Source: Carex sylvatica
Lineage: Eukaryota; Streptophyta; Magnoliopsida; Poales; Cyperaceae
Direction: 5' to 3'
DNA: 64,000 nucleotides
Assembly (NCBI GenBank): GCA_964058845.1
Contig: CAXKVR010000021.1
Location: forward strand, 186,001 to 250,000
In this document: positions 1-12,349 of the stretch, one piece after another
Layout of the letters: each line of letters starts with the position of its first letter
Numbering within the stretch: the stretch's first letter is position 1
The notes under the pieces: generated by a model
What the model was told of the DNA's origin: nothing
What the model saw: only the letters and a program-made list of their open reading frames with translations
Database searches by the model: none
Position numbers and translations under genes: made by a program

Positions 1-155
1 ACCTACTTTAGATTTGATGGGCTCTAAGTCTGTCAGATCCGCTTTACGATCTTTGAGCTCCAGTTTAATATTATTGTGTGTCCGCTTCAATATTCGTACG
101 CACAGATCGTAAAGTGAATCAGATGTAATTAAAGCTCATCAAACCTAAAAGTAAA
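1..155. repeat. Inverted-repeat element cut by the window edge
   Basis: Bases 1-52 are imperfectly complementary to bases 105-155; for example, CGCTTTACGATCT on the left matches AGATCGTAAAGTG on the right. The loop is about 50 bp. The arm reaches the first base of the window, so the element probably starts outside it. It looks like a small MITE or fold-back. No coding potential is visible. Confidence 0.5.
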
Positions 156-299
156 TCGGACGTACTGATATCTCGTTATTTGATCTATGTTCCGACCAAA
201 TTTTATACCAAAACCTGTGTCTGAAACTACCAAATTGTGTCAATTTTATTGAATATCTATAGAATGTGATACAACTGCGCCTTTATTCTTATTTTGCAT

Positions 300-1720
300 A
301 AAACAGGAGAAATCAAGGAAGAACGTGGAATTTGAAGGTCTTCACACGGGCCGCGTCACACCCGATGCGGGCCGTATCACATCCTGACCCGACCACTGAC
401 GCGACCTATATACGATGCTGAAATTTCAGCACCTGAACTTAAAAAGTCACATCTTTTAACTCGTAACTTCGTTTTGAGTGTATGACCACTTTTCGAAAAA
501 CTTGAAAGAAGATCTACAATCTGAGCCAAAGACAGGCACGCAGGGTGTGCCACATTCCATAAGGGCCGCGTCAAGTATTTTCGAAAACAGATCTAGAATT
601 TGGAAATAAGGATAATTGAAAGAAAGTCGACCAGAAAAGCTTATAAGAGGGATTTATTGCACCTGAGAGCTCATTCTGGAGCTTAGGAACATTTTCAGGG
701 TTTGAGAAAGACGACTTGACTTGGAGAAGAAGAAGAGAGGAGAAAAACGCGAGTTTTGCGGTGATTCTTCTTCGTTCTTTGAGATTTGCCATGAAATCTC
801 TTATCTTTATTTGTTTTATTTGCTTTTCAATCATGTTAGAGTAGACTTTTTAGTTTCTAGGATTGTGATGTAATCGAATATTTTGTTTTGCATGCTAGTT
901 ATTAGATTTTTGTGTCAAAATTTGTGTTTGCTTGATTGAGTTTGATTTTAATTGCTTAAATTAAATTATTTAATTTTTATTAGTTTGCCACTAGATGAAT
1001 GTGCATATCTAGAGTGCAATTCAACCCTTACTATCTCTCAACCAAACTAAGTACATGAGGTAGGATTAGTGATCTGAAAGGTGAAACCAAGTAATAGACG
1101 AAATGTGAACATTTTCTCTTATCGACGGATAAAAAGTTGCCTTTAGTATACCAAACAAGCAACTAGATAATTCAGACCAACATACGACAGTTAAGGTCTA
1201 GAACCCGACAATGGCACATATTGTAATTCCATACAAAGTTAATGAACCAATAAACTACAGTTGAGGTTTAGGAACATTAGGTCTGTTTAGTAGAACCCTA
1301 CACAAAGAAATAGTAACTACTGCATTCACTCAAGGGCCACACGGACCGCGTACAATAGTACTCGACTCGCATACACTGGATACGGCCCTCGTAGGACACT
1401 ACGCGGACCGGGTTCCTCGAGACAGAACTGAGATAAAGTCATAATCCTGGAAACATTTTTTATTATTGATTTAAACCCAGTTTATTTACTTTATTGGAAT
1501 TAATTATTGTCATTGAATTGTTAGAATCATAAATATCCAAAACCATTTTTTTTCAACTTCTAGTTTTTAATTAATTTAAGTAAAATCTGGTTAAGACTTG
1601 GACCGTTCCTGTGATCGATATCCGATAATATACTATGCGATAGGATTGTGCACTTGCAATCTGACTCGAAAGTGTATTTAAGATTTAAAAGGTACAGTTT
1701 ACTGTACTGAAATTTTATGC
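300..1720 (+). mobile_element. Possible non-coding LTR-retroelement relic
   Basis: This stretch is less AT-rich than its surroundings in places and has several GGCCGCGTCA-type segments near 350, 565 and 1345. It ends near 1650 with GATTGTGCACTTGCAATC. The style resembles untranslated regions of large non-autonomous Ty3/Gypsy-type elements in plants. That is recognition of style, not a proven match. No gag or pol frame, no LTR pair and no primer-binding site were found. Between 1720 and 2220 I see no feature. Confidence 0.3.
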
Positions 1721-2229
1721 ATACCACATACTGCTATTTTTTTTTCAATTGATGGTTATTAGCTAAATAGTTATTGACATGGATTAGATCAAATTGTAAG
1801 TACATCCTTGGATCAACCAATTTACTTGAAATAAAAACATACTGAATCCTTTAACAAATGTCCACAATATCATATTCATAACCAACAAATAACTCATGTA
1901 GTGTAACAAGGTAAAGCCGCCCTTCAAATAAATATCTACAAGAAAATAACTTACAGGTATGCTTTATCTAAGCTGAACGACTGCTGCTTCTTTTTTACCA
2001 TTGAATACAATCTGAATAAGCAATTTCGGGAAAAAAATTGGGGTCATATGGGATGCCATTGCTGCCATGTCGGGCATGTGTACCGATGTCAATATCTTAT
2101 ATCATGATTTTCTAGTATTATTCAACAGAATGTACTGTCATGACTAAAGATCCCCTAGTTTTCTTGATTGAAATATTGAAGCAATACAATGATACAAGGG
2201 GCACTCATCGCTTGCCTAACTATGTGCAC

Positions 2230-2561
2230 TTTTTTTTTTGAACAAAAATAGGCCTGCCACCGATTTTCATTAACATGAAACCATACATAAGACATGTCTT
2301 ACTGGTACCACCATTGGTACCAGCCAACAACAGTAACAACATTCACAATTATCCATATATACAAGGTATTATAAACCACAAAAGAACAACATAGCAACCA
2401 CCGCAACAAAAGACAAATAACTAGAATTAAGCACGTATAGAAAAAAATCTACACATAGCAACCACAAAAGAACAACATCTATAGAACCACTGCAACAAAA
2501 AACAAAGAACTAGAATTAAGCATTAAAAACCCTAAAACAAGATAATAGCATCAGTACTAAT
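2230..2561 (-). mobile_element. 5'-truncated LINE 3' end with target duplication
   Basis: Read on the minus strand, the piece ends in AATGAAAATCGGTGGCAGG, CCTATTTTTG and an A tail (a T run at 2230-2239 on the plus strand), as many plant LINE 3' ends do. TATGTGCAC occurs at 2221-2229 and again at 2562-2570, and the match extends to 13 bp with one mismatch, which fits a target-site duplication. The interior has two degenerate copies of a ~55-bp unit at 2384-2435 and 2468-2522. GGTACCA motifs near 2307-2322 recall the 3' UTR of the larger LINE near 11.4 kb. Confidence 0.7.
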
Positions 2562-2721
2562 TATGTGCACCTCAAAACAAATCCCCAATATTGTCTAAAT
2601 AAGAAAAATATGTTAATTATGTCTACTTAAAATAATTACAAAAAATTCATATAGCGAAAAACAACAATACGTTTTCTTCAGAATCAAAATAAAATGAAAA
2701 GAAAAATATGCATGAATAGCC

Positions 2722-4669
2722 TTATTGTTCAAAGTGAGCAGCTCTCTGTCTACAAATGGGACAGACAACTTGTTCCTCCATCCACTTGCCAATGCAAGAG
2801 AAGTGGTACTCGTGGCCGCACTTCAGTTGACCCATTATATCAGCATCAACATATTGTTCCTGCCCAAAATTTAAATTTTTAATTAGACTTATGAGGTATA
2901 ATCGCGGTCTTAAATCTGCATTATTGCTAACAATGGTGTCTAACATTAAACACAGTCAGAAACTTATGCATCAATTACGATTCTAGTTGTACCAATTTTG
3001 CTAACAATGGTGTCTTGCATACTAATATAGAGAGACAAAGAGAACCATGATACCATGCATATGATGCATTGTTCTGCCTCGTCCTGCTCCCCACAACAGA
3101 TTATACTTTTCACATATTTGGAGAGTTCGGATGTTTTGACCCCGGTGTTGACTTTCCCAATCAATTCTTCCAAGGCAAGTAGTTCCTATAATAAAAAAAC
3201 CAATACCAATAATTATGTTTTTGGGTGTTTTATTTTTCTTTTTTTTCTTTTTTTTAAATTTTTTTTGGGAGCAAAGGGGGGCTTGTGGTGGGAAGAAAGA
3301 CCTCGTAGATCATGCGGTCGACATCCATTATATCATGGTCTCTGACAACTTGCATCATCTGAGGGTTCTGAAATTCATAGAAGGAAACCATGATGAAAAG
3401 TTGAAAACAGTTATCCAAGGAACAATGTTTAATGCTAGTACATATCTATTTTTTGTGCAGATTTTTTGTTTTTTTTGCTAGCAAAGAACGGGTTAAATTT
3501 CTCAAAAATGAAACAAATCAAAGAAAAAGGAGAAGCTGGAGCCTGGAGTGTACTTGTTTAGGTAGTGTTGCATGTGTACATTTAAATTTTATGCATAAGA
3601 GAATTGCCTGTGCTAAGTATTTTCTGATATATTGGAAGCCACAATATTAGTACTAAAACTTCAACAATAAAGTCTGGAATACTTGTGTAAAACCCTAACG
3701 TTACAAAACGGGTAATGAAGCTATGACTGCCGATAGCAATGCATGTTCTAGTTATAATGTAATGACATCATCCGATTTTATACTAAAGAAAAATAATGTT
3801 ATTGATAGGAGAAAAAGCAGTACCTGATATTGCAAATCGTTGCTAGTTTGGCCCTGAGATGAACGATTATGAGGATGTTCACTGAGATGTGATTCTGTGC
3901 CAGTTGAGAGTGCTATGGATGAAAGAATTACCCTTGTGTAGGTCCACCGTGGAGCCACTGGAGGGACAAGTGTCCAAAATGGGTGAAGGTTGTGTTCTGT
4001 ATCTGAGGAATCAGAAATGCTCTCACCGGAAACTAATGTAGGGCTCTGATGGTCAGCATTCTGGTTTGGGGCTACAGACTGAACCCCTGACTGAAAGCCA
4101 TGAGGCTGCTCCAAGGAAACAACCCTTTGTCTCTCTTGTTGATTGAATACACACAAATGTGGGGCCATAGACCGAATAACGGGATTGAGGATCCTATCAT
4201 TTCTCCTATCATTTCTCCTAGCATTTCCCTGTGGCACACGAGGGGATGTAGATCTGGCCAATGCCTGAAGGTCTTGTGGTGTGTCAGAGGAGCTAGAACT
4301 GTTCTCACGAGAAACTGATGTAGGGCTCTGATGGTCGGCATGCCGATTTGAGGCCATAGGCCGAGCAAAGCGATTGCGAATCCTAGCATTTCTCCGTCGC
4401 ACACGAGGAGATGTAGATCCGGACAATTCCTGAAGGCCTTGTGGTTCATCTGTGGTGCTAGAAATGTTCTCACCTGAAACTGATGTAGGGCTCTGATGGT
4501 CGGCATGCCGATTTGGGGCCATAGATGAATCCCCTGGCTGTAAGTTTACATGAGGTTGCTCCAAGGGAACGGCACTTTGTCTGGTCATAGACGAAGTAAA
4601 GTGATTGCAGATCCTAACATTTCTATGAGGCTCGTCTCCTGAAGATGTACTTGGAAGTTGTCGTTTCAT
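2722..4669 (-). CDS. RING-H2 E3 ubiquitin ligase, MBR/BIG BROTHER-like
   Basis: Three exons join in frame: 4669-3824, 3185-3054 and 2859-2722 (371 aa). Donors are CAG|GTACTG and ATG|GTATCA; acceptors follow ATTATAG and GGGCAG. Exons 2-3 give LLALEELIGKVNTG, then a complete RING-H2: C322-x2-C325-x14-C340-x-H342-x2-H345-x2-C348-x10-C359-x2-C362, ending HFEQ. The leucine/glutamate helix just before the RING is typical of plant MBR1/2 and BIG BROTHER-like E3 ligases, which transfer ubiquitin from E2 to substrate proteins. Residues 1-282 are low-complexity, Ser/Arg-rich and made of degenerate repeats. This protein is shorter than MBR1/2, and its substrates cannot be inferred. No signal peptide or membrane segment is evident. 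All eight metal ligands are present, so the ligase is probably functional. Confidence 0.85.
4020..4550 (-). repeat. Tandem coding repeats in RING-gene exon 1
   Basis: A ~55-aa unit containing ADHQSPTSVSGEN, a Ser/Asp-rich stretch and STSPRV recurs three times in exon 1, with the ADHQSPT codons near 4030-4055, 4320-4345 and 4480-4505. The spacing is about 290 and 160 bp. The third copy in protein order is the most diverged. Unit number probably varies between alleles, and this region is outside the catalytic domain. Confidence 0.75.
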
Positions 4670-4689
4670 GTGAGAGTTTCAGTTTTCCC

Positions 4690-5525
4690 TGTTAAAGATA
4701 AAAATTTATAGTATTGATGTTAAGTTCATAATGGAAACATAAATATTGTGCTTTATATTTATTTTAAGATGAGATTTCAAATACCTCAATTTCTTTGTAA
4801 CCCTAATATTTAAATCCTCAATAACAGAAGTTTAGAAATTCAAATAACAAAATAAAACTATTTGAATAATTCATTTGTCAAATCCTCAATTTTCGTGGTA
4901 CAGATCGTATCACAACAACTGCCAGAAAAGCCAAGTTAGCAGACGCCAACTACTGAGCGAAACAAAGAAATGCCTTGTGTCTCCATCTCTTGAGAGCATT
5001 CTTCAATTTCCTACCACTTAATTAAGGAATGTCTATCCTTCATCTCTTTTTGTTCCAAATTTTTTTGGTATAACAAAGTCAGGAGAAAAAAAGCAAACAG
5101 AAGGTAGAGCTAATTATCTCATGTTTCTAGAAATATCATGTCAGCTATTATCCTAATTTGAGCTGTGAAGGCGTTTATCCTATTGTAAAAGAAAAGAATA
5201 TGAAGAATTCATACTAAGAATAACACATGCTTCTAATCCAGAGATCTTTTTACAGGAATCAATAGCTACAAATGGGAGCTGTGCGCAAGCCAATAGGTAC
5301 ATGTATGATGAGGTAGTGCATAAATGGCAAGAAATTGTGGGGATTTAGACCAATTTTCACCTAAATAGGGATGAAGAGGATATATTAAACTGGAAGTGGG
5401 ATTCAAAAGGACACAAAAGAAAATTCTGAAGTACTGTGTGCTTAATTGTATTCAATTTTATTAAAACAGGTTATGTGAAAAATTTACTAAAACCTAAAAC
5501 AATTGAAGATATTGAAGAACTCACC
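4690..5525 (-). other. Probable 5' UTR intron of the RING gene
   Basis: An acceptor TTAACAG lies about 20 bases before the ATG, at 4691-4690. A strong donor CAG|GTGAGT lies at 5525-5519. Both are on the minus strand in the right order. The upstream non-coding exon would therefore lie at about 5526-5620. No other gene is seen in this interval. Confidence 0.5.
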
Positions 5526-5846
5526 TGTGAAATCTAATGGTAATTAATTTTTGGAACAAGAATCAGATCGAATACCTTTCTTCACAAATTGACTCGATAT
5601 ATGACCAATACTTGACCATTCTTTCCACTTATATAGGACTTTATACGCTAAAATAGGAAAAAAAATTCAATTTATTTTTAGTAAGCTGTTGATAAAGAAT
5701 AGTATAGCCAAGTATAATCGGGTAAATAGCAATTATTTCCAAAATTAATTGTCGTACTAAAAATAATCACACAACAAATTGGGAATGACCCCAAAATGCT
5801 CTAATATTTGTCCAGCCCTATTTAATCAATTGATAAAAAAAAAGTA

Positions 5847-6657
5847 TGAATAATTATATTCATCTCCATACTCCTATCCCACTCTACAATTTAGGAAGGT
5901 TGTATTATGGTCCCCACTAAGTGTTTACTAAAATTAGATAATCCACGCTAAATAAGGAAGGTAATAATTATTTAAAAGTTGTACTATGGTCTCCACTAAA
6001 TATTTAAACACTTCTAAAATTAGAGAGTTCACTTATAAAATTAGAGGTTATACAATAGTCCCCACTAATTATTTATCCATACAAAAAAATATTTATCACG
6101 ATGAATATATACGAGATGATTATTCAAATATTTTTTACATAGATATAAATACGTCTCTAGTGTATAAGTATAAATACTTATAATATACTTGATATTAATA
6201 CTTTCATATGTTAGTCAGTGTCATATTTAAAAAATATTTTCAAGTATAGGTATAAATACTTGTGTGACGACGAGTCCGAAAGTAAATTATCATGGATCTT
6301 ATTTGAAAGATAAAATTACGTGGAAGATTTTTATGGTTTTAGATTCATAAAATTTCTCATAGATCGTCAAAAATATGGACGAGATTGAATGAAGAAAAAA
6401 ACTCACCTCTAAAAACATGTATGGTCCCCCATGTAATTTGTAATTTGTAATTTGGTTAGAGAGACAATTATTTATATAAAAATTATTCACCTTATAGGTA
6501 TAAATACTTTCATTCTTATATATAAATACTTCTGTGCGTGGAGATTAATATTTTAGAAAAAAAATCAGTTATGGAACTTTTGTGTTCTCTAAGATAGTTA
6601 TGAAAGTTAAGTGCGAGAATAAATTTGGGTAGAGATGCGGGGACAATTATCATGATT
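5847..6657. mobile_element. 811-bp inverted-repeat element, copy 1
   Basis: The terminal inverted repeats are degenerate: the left end reads TGAATAATTATATTCATCTC and the right end, reverse-complemented, reads AATCATGATAATTGTCCCCG. The flanks AAAAAAGTA (5838-5846) and CAAAAAGTA (6658-6666) fit a 9-bp target duplication with one mismatch, which suggests a Mutator-like MITE. An inverted second copy lies at 30677-31635. Short AGTATTTATA-type motifs recur in the interior. It has no transposase. Confidence 0.6.
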
Positions 6658-6779
6658 CAAAAAGTATACTGGTGGTGGTGTAATAGCTAGGATTAAAATA
6701 AATACAGAGTTTTTTTAATTAGTCTACAAATTAGAAAAAATCATCTCCTAAACTTAACGTAGTTTAAAGAGCTAGTTAG

Positions 6780-7425
6780 TCTACAAATTAAAAAAAATCC
6801 ATAAAAACAACCGGTGGGCATAAAAAAATAATTTTGATTGTTGATAATTATATCAATTTTTTTTTCTTGTTGAGGCTTTATATAAAAAATAGGAAAATTC
6901 CCTTGATAACAAGATTATGCTCGTTTGGATAAAAACAAAATTATGATTTGATCAATTCATTTTTTTTCATTAAAAAAACTGAAAAAATAACGATACAATA
7001 AATTGTCAAACGATTTTTTGTTGACAAGTTTCAGGCACCAGAAAAATCTAGATGCTTATGTCAATTGGGCATTGAACATTCATAAGCCCATGTAGAAATG
7101 ATCATCGATCTAAGACAAAAAAAAAAGTGCTGAGATTAATTAAGTACCTGGATTTGAAATTCAAAATCTGAACCAGCCTATTTGTTTGGAGAACAGAACT
7201 TGGAGAGAAATAATTTTTGGGCGAACTCCTTTTGGTTGTTTGTTTCTCCTTTTTCAACAAATTTTGGAGAGACGAGAGAAATGGAAAGGTTTATTGCTAA
7301 GATTTATTTATATAGACAACAGAGAAGTCGGTTCCTTTATTGTACTACTTTAATTTTAGAAACTTTCCTAAAAAAGAAATTATTTATATATTGAATTTGG
7401 AAAGTGTTATTTTCAGCTCAACTTA
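6780..7425 (+). repeat. ~650-bp direct repeat, left copy
   Basis: Aligns by eye along its length with 12350-13050, from AAAACAACCG(G/T)TGGGCA to TATTTTCAGCTCAACT. A peptide-like stretch after a TTTCAG acceptor-like site reads QKNLDAYVNWALNIHKPM and is mostly conserved in the other copy. No full gene is recognisable. The copies could be a segmental duplication or captured gene pieces. Confidence 0.6.
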
Positions 7426-7737
7426 ATATCTATATTAACCATTTCGAATTCTTTATCTCTCTTAGCTCTCTCAATTAATAGAAATGTTTAACAAGGAAAT
7501 AGTAAAACAAAAAAAGGAATGGTACTTATGATAGTGAAAAAATAAACTAGCAGAACTTGGCATGAGATTCAAACAGATTTATTTTTCTCTCATTAGTACC
7601 TTCCTTTTTTTAACTTTTTTCCTTTATTAGTGTTTTCTATTCATTGATGTAGATAAGAGAGAAAAAAAACTAAAAGAGTAAAACAAGTTAATTTAAAGAG
7701 TTAATTAGTCTACAAATTAAAAAAAGCCTGATAATTG

Positions 7738-8306
7738 TACCCTAAACAAAATTTTCGAGCGTGTCCCCAAGTAGTTTAACAAAAAAACTTATAATGTTAT
7801 CTAATTTTCATTTCCAGCGCTAATATCCAAACATTTAAAACTATGTTTATAACATTTTACAATGCCACCCGAAAGCATTTCAACATCTGTAAGTATTAAA
7901 ATTCTAAATTTGTAAAGTTGTAACTCATAACTACTTTTGTTTCCAAGCCAAAAATAGAAAGATTCTTTTCACCCACTTTTTTTTTTTCTCTGATCATTCT
8001 CATTCATTTTTTCGACGATCCGTGATAAATTTTGCAAATCTAAAAATACGAATATCTTTTACCTGGTTTTCTCTTTCAAATGAGATCCATGAAAAATAAC
8101 TTTCGAGTTATATTTGTGTCATAATTTATTTTACCATTTTAAATCTCTATGACTTTCATTTTTTTTTCAAAATATTATAAATCTTTGTTTACAATCTTTC
8201 AAATCTTTCGTATAAACCTCATGCACAAGCATATAAACCTCATTAATAATACTTTAAATCTCTAGAATAAAGCATATAAATCTCATATACAAAGAATTTA
8301 AACCTC
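7738..8306 (+). repeat. Left arm of long-TIR fold-back element
   Basis: This arm is complementary to 11803-12340. Examples are CCCAAGTAGTTTAACA near 7768 versus TGTTAAACTACTTGGG near 12305, and GCGCTAATATCCAAACATTT near 7817 versus its complement near 12250. Without the LINE inserted between the arms, the element would be a ~1.1-kb near-palindrome. The arms also resemble parts of the 811-bp element family. Confidence 0.65.
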
Positions 8307-8320
8307 AACAATAACATTTT

Positions 8321-11300
8321 AATGAGGTTCACATGGTCTAATGAAAGGAGTCAGCCGGCTATGGCACGGTTAGACCGTTTTCTCATCTCAAGCGAATGGA
8401 ATATGCAATTTCCCAATTCAATGCAGATGGCTTTGCCGAACACCTCATCGGATCATTGTCCGATTGTATATATTGCAAGAACCACCTTCAGAAAATCAAG
8501 ATTCTTTAGAATGAAAAATTGTTGGTTGAAGTTTCCTCAATTTGAAGTAGTGAACAGAACATGGTCATCCTTGCCAGTGGCATCTCACCCGTTACAACTA
8601 CACCAGAAATTATGTCTTCTACAGAGAGCGATCAAAGAATGGGCAAATCTCAAAGTCGGTTCAATTAAGAAGCAGATCAAAACTTGTCGAGATTTCTTAG
8701 GCTGGATAGACAAAGTAAAAGAAATAAGAATACCGACTCCACTTGAGAAGCTAGTTGCATGCTTACTAAAAAAGAGATACACTGAACTTAGTGTCTTCGA
8801 AGAAGACATATGGAAACAAAGATCCAAGATAAAATGGGAATTGCAAGGCGACAAAGGAACGAAGTTTTTTCATGCCATGGCCTCTCAATCAAAGAATTCG
8901 AATAATATTCCTCAAATTGAGCATAATGGTGTTCAGTTTTCGGACCAAAAGGCAAAAGCTGATGCTTTTTTTCAGTTTTATACCAGTTTAATGGGTGCTG
9001 ATTCTAAAGAGATACCAACTATTTTTTGGTCGAACCTATATCAGAGGCAAAATGATCTCAGACATTTAGCTTATGATATCACAATGCAAGAACTAAAGGA
9101 TGTCATTGACCAATGGCCCAACAACAAGAATCCCGGGCCGGATGGATTCACCGCAGAATTTTTCAAGAAATTTGCAAATATTATGTTGCCGGACATTCAT
9201 GCAATTTTCAGAACATCCACTAGCCAAAATATCTCTCTTGCACCTCTAAATTCCTCATACATTGTGCTCATCCCAAAAAGAGACCATGCTCTAAGACCTC
9301 AAGACTTTCGACCAATAAGCTTGATCCACAGTATACAGAAAATGTTCTCAAAAGTCTTGGCTAATAGACTTCAAGGATGTTTGCCTGACTTAGTTGACTT
9401 GGCTCAAACAGGTTTTGTAAAAGAAAGGCAAATAACAGAAGGATTTATATATGCTCAACAAGTCTTGTAGCATTCATACAAAACAAAAGTACCTTTAGCG
9501 ATCTTTAAAGCTGATATTCAAAAGGCTTTCGATACCATCAGCTGGAAATTTCTACTAAAGGTGCTGGAAAACTTAAATTTTCCGCAGTGCTGGTTGTCTT
9601 GGATAAAAGAGATTGTTCTTACTGGTTCCTCTCAAGTAATCATAAATGGTCTTGCTGGTAAGAAGATTGTTTTGAAAAGAGGCGTGCTCCAAGGAGACCC
9701 TTTATCGCCATTTCTTTTTATCATGGCAATGGATTTTATCACGCGATGGTTCAATAAACTGGTGCAAAATGGAGCCATTAGATTGCCATTTCAAGGAATG
9801 AAACCGTGTCTTTTGTATGCGGATGATGCGCTTTTCTTTGTCAAGCCAGAGATTCAACAATTACAAATGCTAAAGATTGCTTTTATAGCATTTGAAGGGA
9901 TATCAGGTTTAGCGGTTAACCTAACCAAATCTGAATTGCTACTCTCTCAGGATCCAGATGACCAAGGAGATCATTTTGCAAGGATGATGGGTTGTAAACT
10001 CGGTTCTTTTCCATTCACCTATCTTGGTCTCCCCCTATCAAACAAATGCCTGACAAGAACAGCCTTCTTACCTTTGATACAAAGATTCAACAAAAGATTG
10101 GCGGGATGGGCAGCCAAGAACCTCTATATTGCAGGAAGGTTACAGCTGCTAAATGCGGTTTTATCTTCTCTTCCGACATATTATATGTCAGTTTTTAGGT
10201 TACCGGCATGGACAATTAATGAAATTGATACAATCAGACGACGCTTTCTATGGCATGGAGTTACAACGGAGTCTCATAAACTAAACCTTGCTAAATGGAG
10301 CATTGTTTGTTTGCCTAAAAAGCTTGGTGGTCTTGGTGTTGTAAATCTCCAAAAATTCAATTTGGCTATGCTGATGAAATGGTGTTGGCAGTGGGCTGAA
10401 CCAAAGGAAAGGCTGTGGAAATCATGTTTCTACTCAATCAATCTATCAAGAGAATTGATCCCTAGTTCCACCTTATTTTCAACAACTCTCAAAGAGGCTT
10501 ACCAATTTTTTGATATTTCGGTCACTAGACAACCTGGTAATGGTTCCTCTATTGGGTTTTGGGTTCATGATTGGGGATTTGGCATTCTCAAGCACAAATA
10601 TCCTACTCTTTTCACATACAGTGTTGATCCTATGGTGACATTGGCAAAGGTCATGACAACCATACCTTTATCATTGCAATTTCAGAGTAATTTATCTCAG
10701 GATGCGTGTGAGGAATTGATATCATTACAAGGTGAAATTTTATCTGTTGTGAATTTGGATAGTCGCACCAATGATGAAGTTATTTGGAAATGGACTGAGA
10801 GGGGTAAATTCTCAGTCAAATCAGCATACTTTGCTTTCATGAATGGTCCAACGATCACAAACAATAACCGGGGAATATGGAAATTGTTGGTGCCACCAAG
10901 AATGAAGGTTTTTGCATGGTTACTGTTGCTTAATAAAATTCTGACGATTGACAACTTGAATAAGAAAGGATGGTGCCTTGTGAATTGGTGTATCATGTGT
11001 AAAAGCAAATCTGAGTCAGCAAAACATCTATTCAATGAATGTCCCATGACAACAAGCTTATATAGAAGAGTGGCTGTGATATTCGGTGTCAGAATGCCGA
11101 TTGTTTCAATTCTTCATGGAAGTGATGCGATCTCTGCCATAATTGATAAAGGATACACAAAGAAGGAAAGATCAATTTTGTTAATCTCACAATTCGTTCT
11201 GTGGAGGGAAAGATGTAGTAGAATATTCAGAGATTCTACAAATGAGATTTCAGAATTGGTAACGCAAGTCCAAGACCAGTGGAGATACAGCTTGCTTTCA

Positions 11301-11786
11301 GCCTCATCGTCGGCTTCTTGTGTCTAAGCTGCAACAACAATCACATGGGCAATGATGGAATACCACTGATCACACCGGACTGGTACAGAAGAAAGACTGG
11401 TACGATGCTCAGGTGTTTGGAGAACTAAGGGCTGGTACAGGTACAGATGAACTGGTACACTGACAGGAGGACATCAGCCACTGAACTAGTATGCTGTAAT
11501 GTGAGAATAGCATACTGGTACGCTGACAGGAGGAATGTGTTGACACTGGAGCACATTTCTATTGCCCTCATTCTCCAAAAGGTGCAATGTAGATATAGCT
11601 TGGTGTGAAGGAGACCGTACCAGCACAGTTGGAGACCTCAGATGGGGATTTTTTTTTTTTTTTTTTTTTTTAGGCTCAGATGTCGTGAGCTGCAATTATC
11701 TTTATTTTGAAGTTACAAAACTCTTGTAACCGTCTTTTCAATCAATGAAATAAGGGCAGGACCCTTGTTTTTCCTCAAAAAAAAAA
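8321..11786 (+). mobile_element. LINE retrotransposon insertion, 5'-truncated
   Basis: AACAATAACATTTTAA occurs at 8307-8322 and again at 11787-11802, directly after an A-rich tail, giving a 14-16-bp target duplication. The element begins inside the endonuclease domain, a typical 5' truncation from incomplete target-primed reverse transcription. The 3' UTR (11328-11786) has several CTGGTAC motifs and a T run near 11650-11671, then AATCAATGAAATAAGGG before the A tail. The insertion split an older fold-back element whose arms flank it. Confidence 0.9.
8322..11327 (+). pseudogene. LINE ORF2 (endonuclease end, RT, zf-RVT), one stop
   Basis: A single frame of about 1000 codons is interrupted only by TAG at 9468-9470. 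Before it come the endonuclease C-terminus (FTWSN, ARLDRFLIS, SDHCPI) and RT motifs PGPDGFTAEFF, LIPK and DFRPISL. After it come ADIQKAFDTISW, GVLQGDPLSPFLF and the YADD catalytic box (LLYADDALFF). A C-terminal zinc-binding RVT region (CIMC, then HLFNEC) follows. The first ATG overlaps the insertion junction and is fortuitous. Lacking ORF1 and most of the endonuclease, this copy cannot move by itself. The near-intact frame implies a fairly recent insertion. Confidence 0.9.
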
Positions 11787-11802
11787 AACAATAACATTTT
11801 AA

Positions 11803-12340
11803 ATCGTATAAACCTTAACAATAACACTGCACTTACAAATCTCATGTACAAGCATATAAATCTCATGTACAAATTCTTGAAAATTTTAATGGTTGCAAAC
11901 TAAGATTTAAAAACTTAAAAATTTAAAGTGCCCATGAGTTTTACTTTTAAAAAAAAAAACAAATGACTTCAAAATTACTTTAAAGTATTTCTTCATAGAT
12001 CTTATTTGAAAGATAAAATCAAATATAAAACGTTCGTATTTTTAGATTTGTAAAATTCATCACAGATCATCGGAAAAATAAATTAGAATGATAAGAGAAA
12101 AGATAAAAAATAGTGGTTGAAAAAAAATCTTTCTTTTTCTGACTTGAAGACAAAAGTAGTTGAGAGTTAAAACTATCTAGAAATATTTTTAGATAGAAGT
12201 TAAATGCTTGTGAGTAACATTTTAAAATGTTATAAGCATGGCTTTAAATGTTTGGATATTAGCGCTGAAAATAGAAGTTAGACAATATTAAAAGGGTTTT
12301 TCTGTTAAACTACTTGGGAGACGTACTCGGGTATCGATCG
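11803..12340 (+). repeat. Right arm of long-TIR fold-back element
   Basis: Complementary to 7738-8306 (see the left arm). It begins immediately after the LINE target duplication, so the LINE landed near the centre of the fold-back. AGATCTTATTTGAAAGATAA near 11997 is shared with both 811-bp-family copies, which links the two families. Confidence 0.65.
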
Positions 12341-12349
12341 GGGGACCAG

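Noticed and set aside
571..834. 87-codon minus-strand frame
   Set aside because: No domain, sits in probable retroelement leader sequence.
4072..4506. 144-codon frame in RING exon 1
   Set aside because: Alternative frame of the repeated N-terminal coding region; the 3824-4669 frame joins in phase with the RING exons.
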